Notes: generated by a model not told the origin, from the letters alone. DNA of 64,000 nt from Kitasatospora sp. NBC_00374 (GCF_041434935.1 NZ_CP107964.1:6369001-6433000); one strand, 5' to 3'; shown: positions 33,364 through 41,716, numbered from the stretch's first letter. Program-made: numbers and translations.

Positions 33364-35385
33364 ATGACCGCGTACCCGAACCTGCTCAGCCCGCTCGACC
33401 TGGGCTTCACCACGCTGCCCAACCGGGTGCTGATGGGCTCGATGCACGTCGGTCTGGAGGAGGCCGAGGGCGGCTTCGACCGGATGGCCGCCTTCTACGC
33501 CGAGCGCGCCCGGGGCGGCGTCGGTCTCATCGTCACCGGCGGCATCGCACCGAACGAGGCGGGGCGCCCCTGGTCGGGCGGTGCCAAGCTCACCACCGAG
33601 GCCGAGGCCGGGCAGCACCGCGTGATCACCGAGGCCGTGCACCGCGAGGGCGGCCGGATCGCCCTGCAGCTGCTGCACTTCGGCCGCTACGCCTACCACC
33701 CCGACCTGGTCGCGCCCAGCGCCCTGCAGGCACCGATCAGCCCGTTCCCGCCGCGCGCCCTCACCGACGAGGAGGTCGAGCGGACGATCGAGGACTTCGC
33801 CGACGCCGCCGCGCTCGCCCAGGGGGCCGGGTACGACGGCGTGGAGATCATGGGCTCCGAGGGCTACCTGATCAACGAGTTCGTGGCCGCCTGCACCAAC
33901 CGCCGGGAGGACCGCTGGGGCGGCCCGTTCGAGCACCGGATCCGCTTCCCGGTCGAGATCGTCCGCCGGGTGCGCGAGCGGGTCGGGCCCGAGTTCATCC
34001 TGATCTACCGGCTCTCCATGCTCGACCTCGTCCCCGGCGGCTCCACCCTGGAGGAGGTGGTCGCGCTGGCCCGGGCCGTCGAGGCGGCCGGCGCCACCAT
34101 CATCAACACCGGAATCGGCTGGCACGAGGCCCGGATCCCCACCATCGCCACCTCCGTCCCGCGCGGCGCGTGGACCTGGGTGACCCGGAAGGTGATGGGC
34201 GCCGTCGGCATCCCGCTGGTCACCAGCAACCGCATCAACACCCCCGAACTCGCCGAGCAACTGCTCGCGGACGGCCACGCCGACCTGGTCTCGCTGGCCC
34301 GTCCGCTGCTGGCCGACCCCGACTTCGTGGCCAAGGCCGAGGGCGCGCAGGCCGACACCATCAACACCTGCATCGGCTGCAACCAGGCCTGCCTGGACCA
34401 CACCTTCAGCGGCCGGATCACCTCCTGCCTGGTCAACCCCCGGGCCTGCCACGAGACCGAGCTGATCCTCGCGCCCACCCGCCGCCGCAAGCGGATCGGC
34501 GTGGTCGGTGCCGGCCCCGCCGGCCTGGCCCTCGCCGTCTCGGCCGCCGAACGCGGACACGCCGTCACGCTGTACGACGGCGCGGACCGGATCGGCGGGC
34601 AGCTCAACCTGGCCCGGACGGTGCCGGGCAAGGAGGAGTTCGACGAGACGCTGCGCTACTACCGCAGGCAGCTGGAGATCCACGGCGTCGACGTCCGCCT
34701 CTCCACCACCGCGACCGCCGACGGCCTGCTCGCCGAGGAGTTCGACGAGCTCGTCCTGGCCACCGGCGTCACCCCGCGCACCCCGGACATCCCCGGCGTC
34801 GACCACCCCAGCGTGGTCAGCTACCTGGACGTGCTGGGCGGCCGGGCCGAGGTGGGCCCCCGGGTCGCCGTCATCGGCGCCGGCGGCATCGGCTTCGACA
34901 TCGCCGAGTACCTGACCGACCCCGGCAAGGGGGCGAGCCGGGACGCGGCCGCCTTCTTCGAACAGTGGGGCATCGACACCGAGTACCGCTCGGCGGGCGC
35001 GCTGCGCACGCCCGTCCGCCCGCCGGCCGTCCGCACCGTCCACCTGCTCCAGCGGTCCACCACCAAGGTCGGGGCGGGTCTCGGCAAGACCACCGGCTGG
35101 ATCCACCGCACCGAACTGCGCCACCGGGGCGTGGAGATGGTCGCCGGCGTCGGCTACGAGCGGATCGACGACGAGGGCCTGCACCTGACCGTCGACGGCA
35201 GCCCCCGTCTGCTCGCCGTCGACACCGTGGTGCTCTGCGCCGGCCAGGAGCCGCGCCGCGACCTGTACGAGGAGCTGCGGGCCCGGGGCCGGGAGCCGCA
35301 CCTGATCGGCGGCGCGGACCTGGCGGCCGAACTCGACGCCAAGCGGGCCATCGACCAGGGAACCCGCCTCGCGGCGGCCCTCTGA
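33364..35385 (+). CDS. NADPH:flavin oxidoreductase, 2,4-dienoyl-CoA reductase type
   Basis: A 673-residue Old-Yellow-Enzyme/FadH-type enzyme. The N-terminal FMN TIM barrel (about 1-360) shows LQLLHFGRYAYH, GYDGVEIMGSEGYLINEF and NRREDRWGG; the 4Fe-4S cysteines are in CIGCNQACLDHTF and SCLVNPRAC; the C-terminal half has two Rossmann folds (RIGVVGAGPAGLALAVSAA for FAD, VAVIGAGGIGFDIAEYL for NADPH). It reduces conjugated enoyl compounds such as 2,4-dienoyl-CoA. ATG 33364 follows CAGGAGG. The PadR regulator follows 63 bp downstream. Confidence 0.93.
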   Translation: MTAYPNLLSPLDLGFTTLPNRVLMGSMHVGLEEAEGGFDRMAAFYAERARGGVGLIVTGGIAPNEAGRPWSGGAKLTTEAEAGQHRVITEAVHREGGRIALQLLHFGRYAYHPDLVAPSALQAPISPFPPRALTDEEVERTIEDFADAAALAQGAGYDGVEIMGSEGYLINEFVAACTNRREDRWGGPFEHRIRFPVEIVRRVRERVGPEFILIYRLSMLDLVPGGSTLEEVVALARAVEAAGATIINTGIGWHEARIPTIATSVPRGAWTWVTRKVMGAVGIPLVTSNRINTPELAEQLLADGHADLVSLARPLLADPDFVAKAEGAQADTINTCIGCNQACLDHTFSGRITSCLVNPRACHETELILAPTRRRKRIGVVGAGPAGLALAVSAAERGHAVTLYDGADRIGGQLNLARTVPGKEEFDETLRYYRRQLEIHGVDVRLSTTATADGLLAEEFDELVLATGVTPRTPDIPGVDHPSVVSYLDVLGGRAEVGPRVAVIGAGGIGFDIAEYLTDPGKGASRDAAAFFEQWGIDTEYRSAGALRTPVRPPAVRTVHLLQRSTTKVGAGLGKTTGWIHRTELRHRGVEMVAGVGYERIDDEGLHLTVDGSPRLLAVDTVVLCAGQEPRRDLYEELRARGREPHLIGGADLAAELDAKRAIDQGTRLAAAL

Positions 35386-35400
35386 CGGGCCGCCCGACTC

Positions 35401-35419
35401 CGTAGGATGCGCTCCTACG
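35401..35419. promoter_or_regulatory. Inverted repeat over PadR promoter
   Basis: CGTAGGA and TCCTACG (35401-35407, 35413-35419) are perfect 7-bp arms around TGCGC. The left arm contains TAGGAT, a good -10 box about 40 nt before the PadR start. Likely autoregulatory operator. Confidence 0.6.
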
Positions 35420-35448
35420 AAGTCAGCCAGGAGAGGCCGATCCGTCCC

Positions 35449-35985
35449 ATGTCGCTGCCGCACGCCATCCTCACCGCCCTGCTGGAGAAGCCGTCCTCGG
35501 GGCTGGAGCTGACGCGCCGCTTCGACCGGTCGATCGGCTACTTCTGGTCCGCCACCCACCAGCAGATCTACCGGGAGCTGGGCCGGCTGGAGGAGTCCAG
35601 CCTGATCCGCGAGCTGCCGCACGAGGTGCCCGTCCGCGGCGGCCGCCGGGAGTACGAGGTGCTGCCGGCCGGGCGCGCGGAGCTGGCGGGCTGGGTCGCC
35701 GAGCAGCACGACCCGAAGCCGGTGCGGGACGCGCTGCTGCTGCGGCTGCGGGCCGCCGCGGTGGTCGGCGCGACCGGTCTGGACGCCGAGTTCCGGCGCC
35801 ATCTCCAGTTGCACCGCGCCCAGTTGGAGGAGTACCGGGAGATCGAGCGGCGCGACTTCCCGGCCGACCGGGCCGCGCAGGAGAACCGCCTGCAGCACCT
35901 GGTGCTGCAGGCGGGGATCAACCTGGAGGAGTTCTGGGTCGCCTGGCTGACCGAGGCCGCGGCCGTGCTGGGCGCCGCGGACTGA
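35449..35985 (+). CDS. PadR-family transcriptional regulator
   Basis: A 178-residue PadR-type regulator: winged HTH at residues 1-80 (LPHAILTALLEKPSSGLELTRRF, ATHQQIYRELGRLEESSLI, GRREYEVLPAGRAEL) and a C-terminal dimerisation helix pair (RAQLEEYREIERRDFP). ATG 35449 is chosen over 35407 because the earlier codon lies inside the probable -10/operator hairpin, and AGGAGAGG precedes 35449. It probably represses itself and perhaps the flavin oxidoreductase upstream; the ligand is unknown. Confidence 0.9.
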   Translation: MSLPHAILTALLEKPSSGLELTRRFDRSIGYFWSATHQQIYRELGRLEESSLIRELPHEVPVRGGRREYEVLPAGRAELAGWVAEQHDPKPVRDALLLRLRAAAVVGATGLDAEFRRHLQLHRAQLEEYREIERRDFPADRAAQENRLQHLVLQAGINLEEFWVAWLTEAAAVLGAAD

Positions 35986-35995
35986 GCCGGGGTGC

Positions 35996-36691
35996 TCAGG
36001 CGAGCCGGCTGAGCACCTCCTCGGCCAGCGGGCCGGAGGAGGCCGGGTTCTGGCCGGTGACCAGGTTGCGGTCGGTGACCACGAACGGCGCCCACGGCTC
36101 GCCCTCCCGGTAGTCCGCGCCGAGCGCCACCAGGCGGTCCTGGAGCAGCCACTTCGCCCGGTCGGCGAGGCCGGCGGCGCGCTCCTCGGCGTTGCTGAAG
36201 CCGGTCAGCCGGTAGCCCGCGAACGGCGATCCGCCGTCCGGGAGTTCGGCGGCCAGCAGGGCGGCCGGGCCGTGGCAGACCACGGCCAGCGGCTTGCCCG
36301 AGGCGAGCGCGGCGGTGAGCAGCCGGCCGGAGTCGGCGTCGACCGCGAGGTCCTCCATCGGGCCGTGCCCGCCGGGGTAGAACACCGCGTCGTAGTCGGC
36401 GAGTTCGACCTCGGAGAGCTTGACCGGGTGCCGGAGCGCGGGCAGCTCGGCCAGCTCGGCCGCGAGCGCGTCCGCCGCGGCCTGTCCGCCGAGCGCCCCG
36501 GCCGAGAGGCTGGCCCCGTCGACCGGCGGCCGCACGCCGCCGGGGGTGGCGACGGTGACCTCGTGCCCGGCGGCGGTGAAGGCGTGGAACGGGGTGGCGA
36601 ACTCCTCGGCCCAGAAGCCGGTCGGATGCTCGGTGCCGTCCGCGAGCGTCCAGTACGCGGCGCCGGTCAGCACGAACAGGATCTTGGACAT
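35996..36691 (-). CDS. DJ-1/PfpI-type glutamine amidotransferase-like protein
   Basis: A 231-residue class I glutamine amidotransferase-fold protein of the DJ-1/PfpI superfamily, type 1 hydrolase/chaperone branch: GFWAEEFATPFHAF, DAVFYPGGHGPMEDL and the nucleophile elbow AVVCHGPAALL, with the conserved reactive Cys. The family includes glyoxalase III/deglycase and stress-chaperone members. It diverges from a LysR gene with 108 bp between starts, so that regulator is its likely controller. Confidence 0.9.
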   Translation of the reverse strand: MSKILFVLTGAAYWTLADGTEHPTGFWAEEFATPFHAFTAAGHEVTVATPGGVRPPVDGASLSAGALGGQAAADALAAELAELPALRHPVKLSEVELADYDAVFYPGGHGPMEDLAVDADSGRLLTAALASGKPLAVVCHGPAALLAAELPDGGSPFAGYRLTGFSNAEERAAGLADRAKWLLQDRLVALGADYREGEPWAPFVVTDRNLVTGQNPASSGPLAEEVLSRLA

Positions 36692-36785
36692 GTGGTCTCC
36701 CTGAGCAGAGCGGTCGGCGGGCCGGATCCGGGTCGCCGTACCGGTGACGGCTCCGACGGTAGGCCGGTCGGCCCGCCGGGGACCA

Positions 36786-36799
36786 ATAGGCTTGGCTAT
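36786..36799. promoter_or_regulatory. LysR box and leaderless -10 region
   Basis: ATAG-N6-CTAT at 36786-36799 fits the T-N11-A dyad of LysR-type operators and sits in the DJ-1/LysR divergent gap. TAGGCT at 36787-36792 within it lies 7 nt before the GTG at 36800, so the LysR gene is probably leaderless and autoregulated. Confidence 0.45.
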
Positions 36800-37723
36800 G
36801 TGACCCATGGCTTTTCGCATACCGGGCCGGGCCTGGACCTGCTGCGCACCTTCCTGGCCGTCCACCGTTCCGGCTCGTTCACGGCCGCCGGCCGGGTGCT
36901 CGGCCTGTCCCAGCCGACGGTGACCACCCAGATCCGGGCGCTGGAGCTCCAGCTCGGCCGGCAGCTGTTCGAGCGGCTGCCGCGCGGAGTGGCCGCCACC
37001 GCCGTCGCGGCGGAGCTGGCGGCCGCGGTGGCGGGCCCGCTGGACGCGCTCGCCGAGGTGGCCGAGCGGGTGGCGCCGGGCCCGGGCGGCCCGGCCGAAC
37101 CCGTCCACCTGGCGGGCCCGGCCGAGCTGCTGTCCGTCCTGGCGCTGCCCGCGCTGGCTCCCCTGGTGGCCGACGGGCTGCGGCTGCGGGCCACCACCGG
37201 GCTGGCCGAGGACCTGCTGACCGGGCTGCGCGGCGGCCGGTACGACCTGGTGCTGTCGGCCGTCCGGCCGCGCGGCCGGGAGGTGGCCGCGGCGCCGCTG
37301 ATGGACGAGGAGTTCGTGCTGGTCGCCGCGCCGGGGTGGGCCGAGCGGATCGGGCCGGGCCGCCCGGCCGCCGAGGGCCCGGGCGCGCTGGCCGGTGTGC
37401 CGCTGCTCGGCTACGCGGAGGACCACCCGATCGCCCGCCGGTACTGGCGGCACGTCTTCGGGGTGCGGCTGAGCGCGCGGGCCGCGCTGGTGCTGCCGGA
37501 CCTGCGCGGGCTGCTGGCCGCGGCGGCGGCCGGGGCCGGGATCGCGGTGCTGCCCCGCTATCTGTGCCGGGCCGAGCTGGCGTCCGGCGCGCTGGTGCCG
37601 CTGCTGGATCCGCAGGATCCGCCGATCAACACCCTGTACCTGGCCCGGCGGGCCGGCGGCGCGGTGTCGCAGTCGGTGGCCCAGGTGCGGGAGCGGCTGC
37701 TGGCGGTGGCCGGGGAGTGGTGA
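36800..37723 (+). CDS. LysR-family transcriptional regulator
   Basis: A 307-residue LTTR: N-terminal HTH (LLRTFLAVHRSGSFTAAGRVLGLSQPTVTTQIRALE) and a C-terminal periplasmic-binding-protein-like effector domain (PAPLAPLVADGLRLRATTG-like start, YDLVLSAVRPR, VLPRYLCRAELASG). No Shine-Dalgarno is near GTG 36800, but a TAGGCT box 7 nt upstream supports it as a leaderless start. Divergent from the DJ-1 gene, its expected target. Confidence 0.9.
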   Translation: MTHGFSHTGPGLDLLRTFLAVHRSGSFTAAGRVLGLSQPTVTTQIRALELQLGRQLFERLPRGVAATAVAAELAAAVAGPLDALAEVAERVAPGPGGPAEPVHLAGPAELLSVLALPALAPLVADGLRLRATTGLAEDLLTGLRGGRYDLVLSAVRPRGREVAAAPLMDEEFVLVAAPGWAERIGPGRPAAEGPGALAGVPLLGYAEDHPIARRYWRHVFGVRLSARAALVLPDLRGLLAAAAAGAGIAVLPRYLCRAELASGALVPLLDPQDPPINTLYLARRAGGAVSQSVAQVRERLLAVAGEW

Positions 37724-37946
37724 CGGGTGCCGGGAACAGGGCCCGGCGCAACCGGAGCGTGCCCTCCTCCGCCCGACTGCCCACCGACCGGCCGACCCCG
37801 GCCACCGCCCGCCCTGCGCGGCGTCCTCGACGCGGTCACCGCGGCCGACGTGCTGCCGTTCGCGCGGCAGCTCGCGGCGCTCCGGGGCGGCCGACCCCGG
37901 GCCGCCTACCCTGACGGGACATCACCACCGAGGCACGGGAGGCAGC

Positions 37947-38267
37947 ATGACCACGGAGACGTACGTGACGGACAACCCGGCGGCGTCCCGCTTCGAGATC
38001 CGGGTCGGGGAGCCCGACTCGGAGCCCGTCGGGTTCGCCGAGTACCACCTCTCGGAGGGCGAGATGGCGTTCCTGCACACCGAGATCACGACGGGCCGCG
38101 AAGGCCAGGCCCTGGCCGCCGTCCTCATCCGGGAGGCGCTGGACTCCGCCCGCCGGCGCGGGCTGGCCGTGCTGCCGTACTGCCCGTTCGTCCGGGTCTG
38201 GATCGGCCGCAACCGGGAGTACACCGACCTCGTCCCGGTGGACCGGCGGGTGCGGTTCAACCTGTGA
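37947..38267 (+). CDS. Small GNAT-fold protein (Acetyltransf_CG)
   Basis: A 106-residue GNAT-like protein of the short YjdJ type: VGFAEYHLSEGEMAFLHTEI, the acetyl-CoA loop GREGQALAAVLIREALDSARRRGLAVLPYCPFVRVWI and a C-terminal EYTDLV. Such proteins have only the core strands of the GNAT fold; substrates are unknown. ATG 37947 follows GGGAGG. The 223 bp before it contains a possible coding remnant (ALRGVLDAVTAADVLPFARQL) that I could not assign. Confidence 0.85.
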   Translation: MTTETYVTDNPAASRFEIRVGEPDSEPVGFAEYHLSEGEMAFLHTEITTGREGQALAAVLIREALDSARRRGLAVLPYCPFVRVWIGRNREYTDLVPVDRRVRFNL

Positions 38268-38437
38268 CCCGGGCCCGGCGGGCCGGGTGGACGCGCGGGG
38301 GTCGGCCGGTGTCCCGGCGGTCGCCGGTTGGGAAGACGATCGTCAGTCAGGAAGGACCCGGCGTCCCGCGGGGAGTGGAGTCCTGGTGGCCGACGGGCCG
38401 GCCCCCTCGCACACAACATGCTGAAGCATCTACTTCT

Positions 38438-38460
38438 CTATTGCAAGTAATACGCAATAG
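38438..38460. promoter_or_regulatory. Nur box of sodF
   Basis: TTGCAA-N5-ACGCAA at 38441-38457 matches the published Nur (nickel-responsive Fur homologue) motif tTGCaa-N5-ttGCAA, and the flanks extend it to perfect CTATTGC/GCAATAG arms. It lies 45 bp upstream of the superoxide dismutase start, as in Streptomyces coelicolor sodF, so nickel should repress the gene. Confidence 0.75.
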
Positions 38461-38505
38461 TGTGGGACCGGCATGATCGACACCGTTGAAAGGGGCCGTG
38501 TCCCG

Positions 38506-39108
38506 ATGGGCACCTACGTACTTCCCGACCTGCCGTACGACTACTCCGCGCTCGAGGCGGCCATGTCCGCCGAGATCCTGGAGCTGCACCACTCCAAGCA
38601 CCACGCCGCCTACGTCAAGGGTGCCAACGACACCCTGGAGCAGCTGGCCGAGGCTCGCGACAAGGAGCAGTTCGGCGCTCTGGTGGGGCTTCAGAAGACG
38701 CTGGCCTTCCACCTCTCGGGCCATGTCCTGCACTCGCTGTTCTGGGAGAACCTCTCCCCGGACGGCGGCGACCGCCCCGACGGCGCCCTCGGCACCGCCA
38801 TCGAGGAGCACTTCGGCGGCTTCGAGGCGTTCAGGAAGCAGCTCACCGCAGCCACCGTCGGCGTCCAGGGCTCCGGCTGGGGCATCCTCTCCTGGGAGCC
38901 GCTCGGCCGGCGCCTGATCGTCGAGCAGGTCTACGACCACCACGGCAACGTCGGCCAGGGCACCACCCCGCTGCTCGCCTTCGACGCCTGGGAGCACGCG
39001 TACTACCTGCAGTACCGGAACGTCCGCCCGGACTACGTCACCAAGCTCTGGGACGTCGTCGACTGGAACGACGTGGCCGCCCGCTTCGCCGCCGCCGCGG
39101 GCGCCTGA
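38506..39108 (+). CDS. sodF: Iron superoxide dismutase
   Basis: A 200-residue Fe/Mn superoxide dismutase converting superoxide to H2O2 and O2. The start (TYVLPDLPYDYSALE) and the ligands fit: first His in ILELHHSKHH, second in LAFHLSGHVLH, Asp and His in FDAWEHAYYLQY. The iron form is inferred from close likeness to streptomycete SodF and from the Nur box upstream, which implies a nickel SodN elsewhere in the genome. ATG 38506 begins the conserved sequence; the 11 upstream codons in frame are probably leader. Confidence 0.94.
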   Translation: MGTYVLPDLPYDYSALEAAMSAEILELHHSKHHAAYVKGANDTLEQLAEARDKEQFGALVGLQKTLAFHLSGHVLHSLFWENLSPDGGDRPDGALGTAIEEHFGGFEAFRKQLTAATVGVQGSGWGILSWEPLGRRLIVEQVYDHHGNVGQGTTPLLAFDAWEHAYYLQYRNVRPDYVTKLWDVVDWNDVAARFAAAAGA

Positions 39109-39161
39109 CGCCCGTCCGGTGAGGCGCCCGGCGGGCGCCTCACCGCGGCTTCGACGGCGGG

Positions 39162-39962
39162 TCACACCTCCTCGGCGGGCACCGCCAGGTACTCCTCGCG
39201 CAGGCGGGCCAGCAGCGGACGGGCCGGGTCGAAGCGGACGCCGTCGATCTGCGCGATCGGGCGGATGCCGAAGCCCGCGTTGGTGGCGAAGGCCGCCTCG
39301 AACCGGCCCAGGTCCCCGGCGGTCACCGGCTCCGTCCGCCGGGGGCCGCCGTGGGCCCGCGCGAGCAGGGCGGTGGTGACGCCGGGGAGGCACTCGGCGT
39401 CCGGTGTCACCAGCCGGTGGCCGTCGTGGAAGAGGACGTTCCAGGTGGTGCCCTCGCTGATCCGGGCCCCCGGGCCGGTGAGCAGGGCATCGTCGAAGCC
39501 GGCCAGCTGGGCCAGCCGCCGCTGGTGCAGCAGGCCGAACAGGCCGGTGTGCTTGACCTCGGGCAGGTCGCGCCGGTGTTCGACGGTGCGGACCCGCAGG
39601 GGCGGCGGGGCGGCGCCGGCCGCCGGCCGGGTGGTCACCAGCAGCTGCGGGTCGGCCGGCCCGCCGGGGCGCTCCAGGCCCAGCCCGGGGTCGAAGACGG
39701 TGATCCGGACGGTGACCGGGGCGGCGCCCGGCCGGCCGGCCCCGTCCCGTCCGAGCGTCTCCCGCAGCCGGGCGCGGACCAGTTCCGGGTCGAGCTCGGC
39801 CCCGAACACCAGCCGGCAGTCCCGGACCAGCCTGGCCAGGTGCAGGCCGAGTCCGCGGACCCGCCCGTCCTCGACCCGCAGGGTGGTGAAGTGCCCGTAG
39901 TTGGTCAGGGCCAGCGCGGTGATCTCCGGCACCCGGGCCGGCTCCCCGTTCAGCTCGATCAT
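39162..39962 (-). CDS. Class IV aminotransferase-fold PLP enzyme
   Basis: A 266-residue PLP enzyme of the aminotransferase IV fold (branched-chain aminotransferase / 4-amino-4-deoxychorismate lyase). The PLP Lys is in LPEVKHTGLFG; the phosphate cup includes ISEGTTWNVLF and GVTTALL. The short length and the EVKHTGL variant are closer to lyase-like members than to IlvE, but the substrate is not decided by sequence. Stop is 53 bp after sodF in convergent orientation. Confidence 0.88.
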   Translation of the reverse strand: MIELNGEPARVPEITALALTNYGHFTTLRVEDGRVRGLGLHLARLVRDCRLVFGAELDPELVRARLRETLGRDGAGRPGAAPVTVRITVFDPGLGLERPGGPADPQLLVTTRPAAGAAPPPLRVRTVEHRRDLPEVKHTGLFGLLHQRRLAQLAGFDDALLTGPGARISEGTTWNVLFHDGHRLVTPDAECLPGVTTALLARAHGGPRRTEPVTAGDLGRFEAAFATNAGFGIRPIAQIDGVRFDPARPLLARLREEYLAVPAEEV

Positions 39963-39975
39963 GCCGGACAGTCTG

Positions 39976-40725
39976 TCAGCTCGCCCCGGCCGGTCGGCTC
40001 GGCCCGGTCGGCGACGGCGGATCCGCCGGCAGGCCGAGCAGGTCGGCCAACTCCTCGACGGAGTAGCCGAAGAACTCGTCCGCCGGGTCGACCGACCCGC
40101 GCAGGTGCCCGAAGAGCTCGAAGCTGAGCATGCCGAGCAGCTGGATCCAGGCCGTCACCACCCGCACCAGCACCGGTTCGGGCAACTCGGGGAAGAACTG
40201 GCTGCGGACGGGCCCCAGTTGGGCGGCCAGGCCGGGAGGCAGCGGGCGGGACGGCGGATCGCGGCGGAGCGTCCCGCAGTCGCGCACCACCGCGCCGAGG
40301 GCCAGCGGCAGCCGGGCGGCGTGCTCGATGGTCTCGGCGGGCGCCCGGTAGCCGGGGACGGGGGTGCCGTAGATCAGCGCGTACTCGTGCGGGTGGGCCA
40401 GCGCCCACCCCCGGACGGCCTGGCACAGGACCCGCCACCGGCGCCGGGCGCCGCCCGGCCCGTCCGCCGAGGACTCCTCGGCCAGCGCGCGGTCGGCGGT
40501 GTCGCCGAGGTCGCGGTACGCGTCGATGATCAGTGCGGTCAGCAGGTCGTCCCGGCTGGGGAAGTAGCGGTAGAGCGCTGAGGAGGCCATCCCGAGCTCG
40601 CGGGCGACCGCGCGCAGCGACAGCCGCTGGGCACCCTCGGAGGCCAGTCGGCGACGGGCCTCCTCCTTGATCTCCCGGGTGAGCTCGGCGCGGGCCCGCT
40701 CGCGGGCGTTCCTGATGGCTGCCAT
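39976..40725 (-). CDS. TetR-family repressor
   Basis: A 249-residue TetR regulator: HTH at about 25-70 (EEARRRLASEGAQRLSLRAVARELGMASSALYRYFPSRDDLL) and a TetR_C_13-like ligand domain with WALAHPHEYALIYGTPVPGY. ATG 40725 is the start matching the family; an upstream in-frame ATG at 40803 lies inside the operator region. It diverges from a nitroreductase-like gene, with two near-identical palindromes between them, so it most likely represses both genes until a lipophilic ligand binds. The aminotransferase gene follows 13 bp downstream. Confidence 0.92.
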   Translation of the reverse strand: MAAIRNARERARAELTREIKEEARRRLASEGAQRLSLRAVARELGMASSALYRYFPSRDDLLTALIIDAYRDLGDTADRALAEESSADGPGGARRRWRVLCQAVRGWALAHPHEYALIYGTPVPGYRAPAETIEHAARLPLALGAVVRDCGTLRRDPPSRPLPPGLAAQLGPVRSQFFPELPEPVLVRVVTAWIQLLGMLSFELFGHLRGSVDPADEFFGYSVEELADLLGLPADPPSPTGPSRPAGAS

Positions 40726-40763
40726 GGGGACAGCCTGCCACAGGTCGGATCGGCGCACACAAA

Positions 40764-40780
40764 CGAGAGCAGTGCTCTTG
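40764..40780. promoter_or_regulatory. TetR operator O1
   Basis: CGAGAGCAGTGCTCTTG, a near-perfect palindrome differing in two positions from O2 54 bp away. It overlaps a TTGACC -35 (40778-40783) for the nitroreductase gene. Confidence 0.75.
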
Positions 40781-40806
40781 ACCCGGGCCTCGGACGCTGC
40801 CATGGT
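40778..40806 (+). promoter_or_regulatory. Promoter of nitroreductase-like gene
   Basis: TTGACC (40778-40783) and CATGGT (40801-40806) are separated by 17 nt and lie between the two TetR operators, so binding at either site would hinder initiation. Confidence 0.5.
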
Positions 40807-40817
40807 GGAGAGGCGGG

Positions 40818-40834
40818 CGAGAGCACTGCTCTCG
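40818..40834. promoter_or_regulatory. TetR operator O2
   Basis: CGAGAGCACTGCTCTCG is a perfect 17-bp palindrome, located just downstream of the probable transcription start of the nitroreductase gene. Confidence 0.8.
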
Positions 40835-40870
40835 AACGAAATCGACGCTCACAATCCGAGGGGTACCGCG

Positions 40871-41338
40871 ATGTCCGAGCACGCCGCCACCCGCTACGTC
40901 CTGCCCACCACCCGCCTCGGCGGCGCCGCCCTCGGCCTGACCAACCGGCTCGTCCGGCTGCTCACCGGGGCCGGCCTCAGCCTGTGGGGCTCCCGGGTCC
41001 TCGCCGTCCGGGGCCGCACGAGCGGCGAGTGGCGCACCACCCCCGTCAACCTGCTCACCCTGGACGGCGAGCGCTACCTGGTCGCGCCGCGGGGCCACAC
41101 CCAGTGGGTCCGCAACCTGCGGGTCGCCGGCACCGGCGAACTCCGTCTCGGCCGCCGCGCCGAGACCTTCCATGCCACCGAACTGGCCGACCAGGACAAG
41201 CCCGAGGTGCTCCGGGCCTACCTGCGCCGCTGGAAGTTCGAGGTCGGTGTGTTCTTCGACGGAGTCGACGAACACGCCCCCGACGCCGAACTCCGGCGGA
41301 TCGCCCCCGGTTACCCGGTCTTCCGCCTCGCCCGCTGA
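40871..41338 (+). CDS. F420-type nitroreductase (deazaflavin-dependent)
   Basis: A 155-residue split-barrel protein of the deazaflavin-dependent nitroreductase (Ddn) family: LAVRGRTSGEWRTTPVNLL, YLVAPRGHTQWVRNLRVAG. These enzymes use reduced F420 to reduce nitro, quinone or enone compounds; the gene's control by a TetR repressor fits a xenobiotic response. ATG 40871 has only a weak ribosome binding site (GAGGGG). Monocistronic. Confidence 0.9.
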   Translation: MSEHAATRYVLPTTRLGGAALGLTNRLVRLLTGAGLSLWGSRVLAVRGRTSGEWRTTPVNLLTLDGERYLVAPRGHTQWVRNLRVAGTGELRLGRRAETFHATELADQDKPEVLRAYLRRWKFEVGVFFDGVDEHAPDAELRRIAPGYPVFRLAR

Positions 41339-41386
41339 GCGGCGGTGCGCGGCACGACGAAGCCGCGGCCGGGTGGCGTGCGGGAC

Positions 41387-41695
41387 ATGACCGACCGTCA
41401 GTTCGCGGTGCGGGTCGCCGTCCGCGGGTACGGGGCCGACGCGCAGGGGCATCTCAACCAGGCCGTCCACCTGCAGTACGCGGAGCACGCCCGGTGGGCG
41501 CTGCTGGATGCGGCCGGTGTCCGGCAGGCCGACCTGCTCGCCCGGGGAGTGGGGCCGGTGGTGCCGACGGCACCGTGGCGGCCGGGGTGACCGCCTCGCC
41601 GGGATCCTCGACCTGTCCGGGCGCGGGCTGGTGGCGGACCCGGCCCGGGCCCTGCGCTCGGGCGCGAAGGACCCGGGGCTGCTCGGCCTCCGAGT
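41387..41695 (+). pseudogene. Acyl-CoA thioesterase, internally deleted
   Basis: The first 62 codons (FAVRVAVRGYGADAQGHLNQAVHLQYAEHARW ... LARGVGPVV) are the start of a hot-dog-fold thioesterase of the 4HBT type. The match then jumps, in another frame from 41589, to the family's C-terminal end (DRLAGILDLSGRGLVADPARALR ... LLGL). About 80 central codons are missing and the frame is broken, so it is a dead copy made by deletion. Confidence 0.7.
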
Positions 41696-41716
41696 TCCCC
41701 GGCGGTCTCCGGCGGT

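Noticed and set aside
37727..37946. A coding remnant reading ALRGVLDAVTAADVLPFARQLAALRG
   Set aside because: Composition looks coding, but it is too short and I could not tie it to a family; recorded only under the GNAT gene.
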